This document shows, piece by piece, positions 1 to 5,818 of a stretch of 7,773 bases of DNA. The notes below the pieces were generated by a model that was not told where the DNA came from, did not search any database, and saw only the letters and a list, made by a program, of their open reading frames with translations. The first letter of the stretch is position 1, and every line of letters begins with the position of its first letter. A program made the position numbers and the translations under genes. The stretch is from Candidatus Doudnabacteria bacterium. Lineage in GTDB: Bacteria > Patescibacteriota > Doudnabacteria > UBA920. The stretch lies in the NCBI GenBank assembly GCA_016788805.1, contig JAEUSE010000036.1, forward strand, positions 1 to 7,773, read 5' to 3'.

Positions 1-640
1 TCCCGATGTAGTATTCAAACTGGCCGACAGCCGAGGCGCAGGCAATGCCAAGGAATTACTGGGCGTTACTGGTGATGCTCCTTTTGCTGGCATTGGTATT
101 ACTGACCGTTATCCTGGCTACAAGCATTTGTTCCGGTTACACCAGATCTGCTGGGCTCATTTGCAACGAACCGCCAAAGACCTGACTCACCTGGAGTGTT
201 TGGGTAATGACAAACAGCAACACGTGAAAGCGTTCTACCAAAACCTGGCTAGCACGTATGCTGCCATCAGGGCTTACCAAAAAGAACCGTTCGACGAAGC
301 AACTCGCAAGGTTCAAGCTGAACAATTGCTGGATCAAACCAAACAGCTCTGCCAGCCACACGAGCTTGACCCCAAGAAACTCAAAGACCTGAAAGCCGGT
401 ATTCTGGAGTACCAGGATTGCTTGTTCCTCTGCCTAACCGTTGACGGCATACCAGCCGACAACAATAGAGCCGAACGAGACATTAAACAGCTGGTCATAA
501 AGCGCCGAAAAAGCCTAGGCAGCAAAACAACCAAGGGAGCCAGGACACTAGAAGTGCTGCTCTCTGTCTGTGTGAGCATGTACAACCGGGACAGGGACAA
601 CTTCTTCCTAAACTTCCACGGCCTGACGGCTGGAGTTTGA
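1..640 (+). mobile_element. IS66-family insertion sequence, right-hand portion
   Basis: The element is supported by the transposase fragment. Only its right portion is in view. The right terminus should lie shortly after the transposase stop, somewhere in 641-672. The stretch around 650-672 (GTGAGCAGG...GTACGGTTAAG) may hold the terminal inverted repeat. The left end and the flanking target duplication are outside the window, so the exact boundary cannot be set. Confidence 0.7.
2..640 (+). CDS. IS66-family transposase (TnpC type), C-terminal part, 5' end outside window
   Basis: The frame is open from the left edge and ends at TGA 638-640, giving 212 visible residues. It matches the second half of the IS66 DDE transposase. 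A SDRY-like segment (TDRYPGY, Asp at visible residue 35) fits the second catalytic Asp. It is followed by QICWAHLQR, the usual Q-x-C-W-A-H-x-x-R signature, and then by DNNRAERDIK with the third acidic residue, Glu158, and the conserved RRKSLGS and GA-x-x-LEVLLS stretches. The first catalytic Asp would lie upstream, outside the window. A TTG at 128 could be misread as a start, but homology continues upstream of it. The protein would cut and join DNA at the element ends. Whether the gene is intact cannot be judged because the N-terminal half is missing. No second IS gene is visible downstream. Confidence 0.93.
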   Translation, partial: PDVVFKLADSRGAGNAKELLGVTGDAPFAGIGITDRYPGYKHLFRLHQICWAHLQRTAKDLTHLECLGNDKQQHVKAFYQNLASTYAAIRAYQKEPFDEATRKVQAEQLLDQTKQLCQPHELDPKKLKDLKAGILEYQDCLFLCLTVDGIPADNNRAERDIKQLVIKRRKSLGSKTTKGARTLEVLLSVCVSMYNRDRDNFFLNFHGLTAGV

Positions 641-672
641 CCCTAACCAGTGAGCAGGCATGTACGGTTAAG

Positions 673-702
673 TTGACATTATGCTTATTTTTGTGCTATA
701 AT
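673..702 (+). promoter_or_regulatory. Near-consensus sigma-70 type promoter for the Nudix-HAD gene
   Basis: A perfect -35 hexamer TTGACA (673-678) and a perfect -10 hexamer TATAAT (697-702) are separated by 18 bp. The -10 ends only 7 nt before the ATG at 710, so transcription should begin at or within a base or two of the start codon. No Shine-Dalgarno is present between the -10 and the ATG. The promoter lies just downstream of the IS66 transposase gene, so part of it may belong to the insertion sequence end. Confidence 0.82.
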
Positions 703-709
703 ATTATTT

Positions 710-2947
710 ATGCCTACCTCTGCACAAGAAGCGCGCCCAGATCAGTCCGACCCCGTATTCCATGGGGGCGGATTCGACATTCTGTATTTTACCCGAGATG
801 TCGAAGGTCTAGAAATTCACGCAGATGGAGCACCCCAGACACAAGCCTTAAGCTCGCACGACCTCCCCTCGTCAGAACGCGAGCTGCTGGCCAAAGCTAT
901 ACAAGGTGAAATGCAATTCAAAGGAGCCAATAGAGTTCGCGAGGCCAGGGGTCTTTGGCGGACAGCCATATCGGAAAGCAAAGAAGAAGGCTACGAGCAC
1001 ACCCCAGATAAAGATGCCGCCATCGAAGCTCTCAAGGCAAATTTCTTAGCAGCGCGTGACACTTATCGTGCAAGAAGTAAAAAGGTTGGTTTACGCAATC
1101 TAAAGCCAAATCCCGAAAACCCAAACCATTTGACAGGTGACGCCGTAACCGTGCATTTCCCGTGGTATAAACATTTTTCTAATCCCGACAAATCTGAAGC
1201 CGTTCAGTCTCGAGGTGCAGTCCTTGGTGTCGCAATGGCACTGACGACTTCAGATGGCTACTTGGTCGTTCAACACCGAGCAGTCGAAAAGATCGATCCA
1301 GTGCAATCCAGAATGCGTAAAGGCAACGCCGTATATACCGATATTCCCGGTGCTAGCGCGGCGGGTTTAGTGGACGGTAATTACAGTCGGTTAGGCGACA
1401 GTGCGGGTACGAATCGAAGGCCAGGCACACCTGACACCGTTACCACTAGCACTCTGACGAAAGCCATGATGAACGAACTGGGCCAGGAAACCGGCCTTGA
1501 TCGCAGTGATCTTGAACGAGTGCGCGCTGTTGGTTTCGTTCATGACAACATTCGTCCACATGACGAAGTATTATTCTTAGCCGAAACAAAACTATCTGCT
1601 GCCCAGGTACGCGAAGCCTCTGTGCAATCTGGGATAAACAAGGGCATGATCGCAGAAGACTTGGCTGAAAAATTTTTCTACATAGATGCGACACCCGAAG
1701 CTATAGAGACCTTACTTTCCGATGTACGCTGCCCGCTTCCGCCTACGCACGCCGCCGCCTACACGGCTGCTGGTTACATGATGGTATTGCAGCGTGACGG
1801 CGAAGTTGCCGCCGACACCTGGGCGGCAGTACTTGAAGATAGTATCGCAAGAAACTATCAAGCCATGGATCAACTAGTGCAGTCATTTTACAGACGTCAT
1901 CCTGAAGCAAAAGACCTTGTTCCTGAGCGTATGTGGGGCAAGGCCGTATCCGTACGCAATACTTCGGGTTACGATCCAAATTACACACCGCAGGAGCAAG
2001 GGCTTCCAGAACTTTTTGATGAATTGGTGCGCACGGGACTTCTGCCTGAACTTAGAAAAAATATTGGTCGTGCGGCACTATTTGATGTCGATGGCACGCT
2101 TACAGACCCTATCGAAAAGAAGGTTGTGAACCCCGAGGTCTACGATGAATTCATTGACCGGCTTGCAGCCGGTGAGGCTATCGGCTTAAACACAGGACGA
2201 TCGGTCAAATGGGTTGAAGGTAACTTCATGCAGCCACTCGTACAGCGCATGCGAGAGCGGGACATAGAGCCCTCAATTCTTGAGCGAATGATTGTCGTCG
2301 GCGAAAAAGGTGGCACCTGGGCTACATATGACGCCAATGGTTTAGCGAGTTATGGTCGTAATGACAAACTTGCTATCCCCGCCACGACGAAGAAGGCCGT
2401 GCGAAAGCTTATTGATGAAAAGTATGCCGATGCGATGTTCTTTGACGATACCAAAGAAACCATGATTTCCGTAGAAATGCGAGATGGCTATAACATGACA
2501 GACTTTTCATCACGCCAAGCAGAATTACAGACGGAACTACAGCAGATACTAGCTCAAAAAGACTCGGAGCGGGCGGGCGATAAAGCTATGCAAAATTCTG
2601 ATTTGATTATCGATGCCACAACCATCGCCACAGACATCCAGAGCAAACACGTAGGTAAAGACCTTGGCTCTGCGCGATTCTTGGAATTTCTAGAAGCTCG
2701 ACACATTACACCTCGCGGTGCCGCAATTGATGCGTACGGAGATTCACCTTCCGACCTTGCCATGGCTTCGCATCTTAAACGTTTAGGTTTACACGCGCAG
2801 TTCGTGTACGTGGGGCCCGAACCCAAACAGCCCTTGCTGGCGAGAGGCACTAGGGTACATATGTTCCCAGGCGGTTTTACGCAAGCCACGGTAGCCCATC
2901 TCAGACGCGAACGAGTTGAGTACGTAGTTAGTGCACCTCAAGATTAA
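710..2947 (+). CDS. Two-domain protein: degenerate Nudix-like domain fused to HAD-superfamily phosphatase
   Basis: The protein has 745 residues. Residues 1-165 match no family I recognise. Residues about 168-340 look like a Nudix fold: a GAVLGVAMAL strand, LVVQHRA, then MMNELGQETGL at 253-263. That last segment resembles the REUxEExGU part of the Nudix box, but Arg is replaced by Asn255, one Glu by Gln259, and the upstream Gly and Glu are not found; Glu256 and Glu260 remain. Residues about 452-735 form a HAD phosphatase with complete motifs: I, FDVDGT (Asp459, Asp461); II, NTGR (Thr495); III, probably Lys646 or Lys650; IV, YGDSPSD (Asp678, Asp682). The GEKGG stretch near 531 suggests a Cof/SPP-like (type IIB) cap. 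The HAD part is probably an active Mg-dependent phosphatase; Nudix activity is doubtful. ATG 710 is the only in-frame ATG, GTG or TTG after the stop at 674-676 until well inside the gene. No signal peptide is seen, so the protein is probably cytoplasmic. The substrate is unknown; a nucleotide sugar or sugar phosphate is a guess from the neighbouring genes. Confidence 0.88.
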   Translation: MPTSAQEARPDQSDPVFHGGGFDILYFTRDVEGLEIHADGAPQTQALSSHDLPSSERELLAKAIQGEMQFKGANRVREARGLWRTAISESKEEGYEHTPDKDAAIEALKANFLAARDTYRARSKKVGLRNLKPNPENPNHLTGDAVTVHFPWYKHFSNPDKSEAVQSRGAVLGVAMALTTSDGYLVVQHRAVEKIDPVQSRMRKGNAVYTDIPGASAAGLVDGNYSRLGDSAGTNRRPGTPDTVTTSTLTKAMMNELGQETGLDRSDLERVRAVGFVHDNIRPHDEVLFLAETKLSAAQVREASVQSGINKGMIAEDLAEKFFYIDATPEAIETLLSDVRCPLPPTHAAAYTAAGYMMVLQRDGEVAADTWAAVLEDSIARNYQAMDQLVQSFYRRHPEAKDLVPERMWGKAVSVRNTSGYDPNYTPQEQGLPELFDELVRTGLLPELRKNIGRAALFDVDGTLTDPIEKKVVNPEVYDEFIDRLAAGEAIGLNTGRSVKWVEGNFMQPLVQRMRERDIEPSILERMIVVGEKGGTWATYDANGLASYGRNDKLAIPATTKKAVRKLIDEKYADAMFFDDTKETMISVEMRDGYNMTDFSSRQAELQTELQQILAQKDSERAGDKAMQNSDLIIDATTIATDIQSKHVGKDLGSARFLEFLEARHITPRGAAIDAYGDSPSDLAMASHLKRLGLHAQFVYVGPEPKQPLLARGTRVHMFPGGFTQATVAHLRRERVEYVVSAPQD

Positions 2948-2949
2948 AT

Positions 2950-3996
2950 CTATACAGCCCGAGGGGATTCGAGGCGAAGGTCGTGTTCGACCATGAGCTT
3001 GACGAGCCCAGGGAAGTCGACTTCACGTTTCCAGCCTAGGACTTTTTCGGCCTTAGTGGGGTTGCCAAGCAAGATGTCTACTTCTGCCGGACGGTAAAAT
3101 TCCGGGTTCACCTTCACGCGAACGACACCATCTTGGTCGACGCCTTCGGTTTTTTCATCGGCACCGCGCCATGTGAGTGTCATGCCCACTTGGCCAAATG
3201 CCAGTTCGCAGAACTCACGAATCGTGTGCGTTTCACCAGTGGCTAGTACGTAGTCGTCTGGCTTGTCTTGCTGTAGCATGCGCCACATACCTTCTACATA
3301 ATCGCCAGCATAGCCCCAGTCGCGCTTGCTATCGAGGTTGCCGAGTTCTATCACATCTTGGGTACCGAGCTTAATGCGCGCAACTGCTTGGCTGATCTTG
3401 CGGGTCACGAATTCCGGACCACGGCGGTCGCCTTCATGATTGAATAATATGCCGCAGCTTGCATGCATGCCATAGCTTTCGCGATAGTTCTTGGTGATCC
3501 AGTGGCCATAGAGCTTGGCGACGCCGTATGGGCTGCGTGGGTGGAACTGTGAATCTTCATCATAGCCATCACCCGGTCGGTTGTAGTCAAGACCGCCGAA
3601 CATTTCCGACGTTGAAGCCTGGTAAAAGCGGCAGGTTTTTTCAAGACCGCTTAAGCGGATAGCTTCAAGCATGTTTAGCACACCTTTACCCGTAACATCA
3701 GCCGTAAGCACAGGGTCTCGGAACGAATACCCGACATGGCTAATGGCGGCAAGGTTATAAACTTCGTCTGGCCCTATGGCTTGTACTGCCCGAGTCAAAG
3801 CAGAAAGATCAAGTAGGTCCGCCATAATAAGTTCGGCATAAGGCATTTCTTCTTTGAGTTTTTTGTAACGGGGGTGCGAAGCCTCCATTTGGCCACGAAC
3901 CACACCGTACACTTCATACCCTTTATCGTGCAATAATTTTGCTAGGTGCCCACCATCTTGTCCTGCTATACCCGTAACAAGAGCTTTTTTCGCCAT
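2950..3996 (-). CDS. gmd: GDP-mannose 4,6-dehydratase
   Basis: This 348-residue protein is close to the usual length for Gmd. The enzyme converts GDP-mannose to GDP-4-dehydro-6-deoxy-mannose in the cytoplasm, the shared precursor of GDP-fucose, GDP-rhamnose and related sugars. Visible signatures are the N-terminal Rossmann motif VTGIAGQDGGHL (Gly9, 12, 15), NLAAISHVGYSF, ASTSEMFG with probable catalytic Thr129 and Glu131, and SPYGVAK with Tyr157 and Lys161. Further along are LFNHE, FVTRKI, GNLDSKRDWGYAGDYVEGMW and FYRPAEVDILLGNPTKA. The usual NHESPRRG reads NHEGDRRG here, and the loop after VVRG near residue 34 differs from the common form. The start at 3996 is set by the SD GAGGAG 5 nt upstream and by the Rossmann motif. 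Extending to an upstream ATG at 4059 would run through the promoter. The gene faces the Nudix-HAD gene with 2 bp between their stop codons. No partner reductase or epimerase (fcl, rmd) is in view. Confidence 0.96.
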   Translation of the reverse strand: MAKKALVTGIAGQDGGHLAKLLHDKGYEVYGVVRGQMEASHPRYKKLKEEMPYAELIMADLLDLSALTRAVQAIGPDEVYNLAAISHVGYSFRDPVLTADVTGKGVLNMLEAIRLSGLEKTCRFYQASTSEMFGGLDYNRPGDGYDEDSQFHPRSPYGVAKLYGHWITKNYRESYGMHASCGILFNHEGDRRGPEFVTRKISQAVARIKLGTQDVIELGNLDSKRDWGYAGDYVEGMWRMLQQDKPDDYVLATGETHTIREFCELAFGQVGMTLTWRGADEKTEGVDQDGVVRVKVNPEFYRPAEVDILLGNPTKAEKVLGWKREVDFPGLVKLMVEHDLRLESPRAV

Positions 3997-4001
3997 TACA
4001 A

Positions 4002-4007
4002 CTCCTC
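4002..4007 (-). promoter_or_regulatory. Shine-Dalgarno site of gmd
   Basis: On the minus strand this reads GAGGAG, ending 5 nt before the ATG at 3996. It fixes the gmd start. It is the only clear Shine-Dalgarno next to any gene start in this window. Confidence 0.85.
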
Positions 4008-4038
4008 GGTCTTTTTTACTAAATACAAATGTGTCCTT

Positions 4039-4048
4039 AGTATAGCAT
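4039..4048 (-). promoter_or_regulatory. Extended -10 promoter of gmd
   Basis: On the minus strand this reads ATGCTATACT: an extended -10 (TG-C) followed by TATACT (4044 down to 4039). No good -35 is found 16-18 bp upstream (TACCGG or similar), which is tolerable for extended -10 promoters. Transcription should start near 4032, giving a leader of about 35 nt that contains the Shine-Dalgarno. Confidence 0.6.
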
Positions 4049-4086
4049 TTGCCAGACACCGCCGGTAGCCCTGTTCGTCTTTGTGG

Positions 4087-4094
4087 GCTATACT
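4087..4094 (+). promoter_or_regulatory. -10 box of the glycosyltransferase gene
   Basis: GCTATACT contains a -10 hexamer TATACT at 4089-4094, ending 7 nt before the ATG at 4102. No convincing -35 is seen at 15-18 bp upstream. The eight bases are the exact reverse complement of 4039-4046, the -10 region of the divergent gmd gene. The predicted transcription start coincides with the start codon. Confidence 0.5.
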
Positions 4095-4101
4095 TTTAGG
4101 C

Positions 4102-5196
4102 ATGCATATAGTGGTAGACGCGCGGGAGTCGGGCACGAGTACAGGGAGATACGTCGACAAGCTTATCGAACATCTACATGCGCTCCAACCAGAGCACAAT
4201 TTTTCTCTTTTGGTGCGCCCACATCGGCAAGCGTATTTGCAGAAGATTGCGCCAAACTTTGCAGTGGTACCGTGTAATGTTAAGGAATTTACTTTTGCTG
4301 AGCAGGGTGCGTTGAAGCAGCAGATCGAGGGTTTGCACCCAGATTTGGTTCATTTTCCGATGGTGCAGCAACCCGTTTTTTATAAAGGTAGTGTCGTGAC
4401 AACTATGCAAGACTTGACCACAGTACGGTTCCGCAACCCAGCCAAAAATATTGTGGTGTTTTGGCTCAAGCAGCAAGTGTATAAATGGCTCAATAAACGA
4501 GTAGCTCGTAAGTCTGCAGTGCTTATTACGCCGACAGAATACGTAAAGCAAGATGTTGCTGCTTATTGCCACGTTCCGCTTGAAAAAATATCTGTCACCC
4601 TAGAGGCTGCCGATGTCATCCCCGATGCAGCCGAGCCAACCGAGGGTCTCGCCGGCAAGCAATTCATCTTGTACACCGGGCGGCCAACACCGCACAAAAA
4701 CTTGGGTCGACTTATTGACGCCTTCGTTTTACTTCAAAAGACTCACCCCAATCTGTACCTCGTGCTTGTCGGCAAACACGACGCCAACTACGCACGCCAC
4801 GAAGCGCAGGTACGGTACGACGGCGTTCGTAATGTGGTCTTTACCGGTTTCGTGAGCGACGGTCAACTGCGCTGGCTCTATGAAAACTGCGCCTCCTACG
4901 TTTTCCCGAGCCTGAGTGAAGGATTTGGCTTGCCTGGGCTGGAAGCCATGGCTCATGGGGCGCCAGTAGCCTCAAGTAACGCCACGTGCTTGCCAGAGGT
5001 CAATGGCGATGCAGCTCACTATTTCGACCCGCTTAATACCGAAGATATAGCCGCTAAAATAGCCGACGTACTCGATGATGAGACGCTACGAAGCAATTTA
5101 ATAAAAAAGGGCACAGAGCGCGTTAAGCAGTTTTCGTGGCAGCGTATGGCCAAACAAACCCTAGAGGTTTACGAACGAGCCCTTGAAGATCAGTAA
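4102..5196 (+). CDS. GT4-family (GT-B fold) glycosyltransferase
   Basis: This 364-residue protein resembles retaining group 1 glycosyltransferases, which move a sugar from a nucleotide-sugar donor to a lipid-linked or growing glycan at the cytoplasmic face of the membrane. The N-terminal domain begins MHIVVDARESGTSTGRYV, with the Gly-rich acceptor-side loop. The C-terminal domain starts near residue 186 (FILYTGRPTPHKN), where Arg194 and Lys199 fit the donor phosphate-binding pair. The EX7E motif is EGFGLPGLE (Glu273, Glu281), followed by HGAPVASSNATCLPEV. No transmembrane segment is seen. The start is placed at ATG 4102 because the in-frame TTG at 4081 lies upstream of the -10 box and the family motif begins at MHIVVD. 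There is no Shine-Dalgarno. The gene is divergent from gmd; a GDP-deoxyhexose donor is possible but inferred only from that position. Its stop overlaps the end of the convergent 203-residue gene by 7 bp. Confidence 0.93.
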   Translation: MHIVVDARESGTSTGRYVDKLIEHLHALQPEHNFSLLVRPHRQAYLQKIAPNFAVVPCNVKEFTFAEQGALKQQIEGLHPDLVHFPMVQQPVFYKGSVVTTMQDLTTVRFRNPAKNIVVFWLKQQVYKWLNKRVARKSAVLITPTEYVKQDVAAYCHVPLEKISVTLEAADVIPDAAEPTEGLAGKQFILYTGRPTPHKNLGRLIDAFVLLQKTHPNLYLVLVGKHDANYARHEAQVRYDGVRNVVFTGFVSDGQLRWLYENCASYVFPSLSEGFGLPGLEAMAHGAPVASSNATCLPEVNGDAAHYFDPLNTEDIAAKIADVLDDETLRSNLIKKGTERVKQFSWQRMAKQTLEVYERALEDQ

Positions 5197-5801
5197 TATT
5201 CTTTTAGCGCTGAACCATTACAGCCAGTGCTGAGCCGTAGTATAGATTTTCCGTTCACGACTACCTGACTGTGTTGATCATCCTCTTTCAAAGTAAAATG
5301 AATGCTGCATCTCAATCTATCCTTTTTGTAAACTACTGATTTTAGATAGTTAGAAGACGTGTATTTTTGGTTACCTTCTGTATTGTCAAATAAAAACTCC
5401 CAGGGTAATTCTGGTTCAAGTTGTTCAGAGCTGCTAACAACCTCTTTAATTTGACTTTCATCGAGCGGTAAATATTCAATATCACCCTCAACAGTACAAC
5501 TTAATCCGCCCTTACTGTATTTTTCAGATCCATAAGTGCAGTAGCGAATCATTTTCTTTGTACTCGGCATTAACTTAGCAGCCGCATCAACAAAATTATG
5601 TATATCTCTTTCGGCGGCATTATACATCTGTTTTTCTCGATATACGTCTATTTGGTGGTTGGCAAGATAACCCGTGACTAAAATAACCACGACTCCTAAG
5701 ACAAGCTCGGCTTTACTGCGCCGCCGCAACCACCCGCGGATTTTTTCCGATACTTTCTGGGGCTTTTTGGTTAGTTTATGTTGCTTACGCTTGTTTTGCA
5801 T
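5190..5801 (-). CDS. Single-pass membrane protein of unknown function
   Basis: This 203-residue protein belongs to no family I recognise. Residues 1-30 are very basic (MQNKRKQHKLTKK, WLRRRSK), followed by one hydrophobic segment at about 32-47 (ELVLGVVVILVTGYLA). The remaining 155 residues are polar and likely lie outside the cell by the positive-inside rule. The outer part has four cysteines (88, 102, 165, 194), which could form two disulfides. ATG 5801 is chosen because the protein then opens with the basic stretch and a -10-like box ends 6 nt upstream. An upstream start at 5852 would lie inside the SGNH gene. The gene follows the SGNH hydrolase on the same strand with a 17 bp gap, so it may be co-transcribed with it. 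Its base composition looks richer in A+T than its neighbours. The coding call is supported by the long open frame and the coherent membrane topology. Confidence 0.8.
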   Translation of the reverse strand: MQNKRKQHKLTKKPQKVSEKIRGWLRRRSKAELVLGVVVILVTGYLANHQIDVYREKQMYNAAERDIHNFVDAAAKLMPSTKKMIRYCTYGSEKYSKGGLSCTVEGDIEYLPLDESQIKEVVSSSEQLEPELPWEFLFDNTEGNQKYTSSNYLKSVVYKKDRLRCSIHFTLKEDDQHSQVVVNGKSILRLSTGCNGSALKEYY

Positions 5802-5807
5802 GGCTAC

Positions 5808-5816
5808 ATTGTAACA
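5808..5816 (-). promoter_or_regulatory. Possible extended -10 promoter of the 203-residue membrane protein gene
   Basis: On the minus strand this reads TGTTACAAT: an extended TG, one base, then TACAAT (5813 down to 5808). The box ends 6 nt before the ATG at 5801. No strong -35 is seen. No Shine-Dalgarno is present in the 17 bp after the SGNH stop, so either a leaderless mRNA from this site or translational coupling to the upstream gene would be needed. Confidence 0.42.
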
Positions 5817-5818
5817 GT

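Noticed and set aside
644..670. TAACC/GGTTA inverted repeat as a terminator after the transposase gene
   Set aside because: The stem is only 5 bp with a 17 nt loop and no U-tract follows directly.
903..913. Internal start of the Nudix-HAD gene at ATG 911 with AAGGTG upstream
   Set aside because: The Shine-Dalgarno-like bases are only 2 nt from the ATG, too close for normal use, and the strong promoter sits at 673-702.
3996..4059. Longer gmd form starting at an upstream ATG (4059)
   Set aside because: The extra residues show no family similarity, the stretch contains the -10 box and leader, and the Shine-Dalgarno points to 3996.
4081..4101. Glycosyltransferase start at TTG 4081
   Set aside because: It precedes the -10 box and would add residues before the conserved MHIVVDARESG opening.
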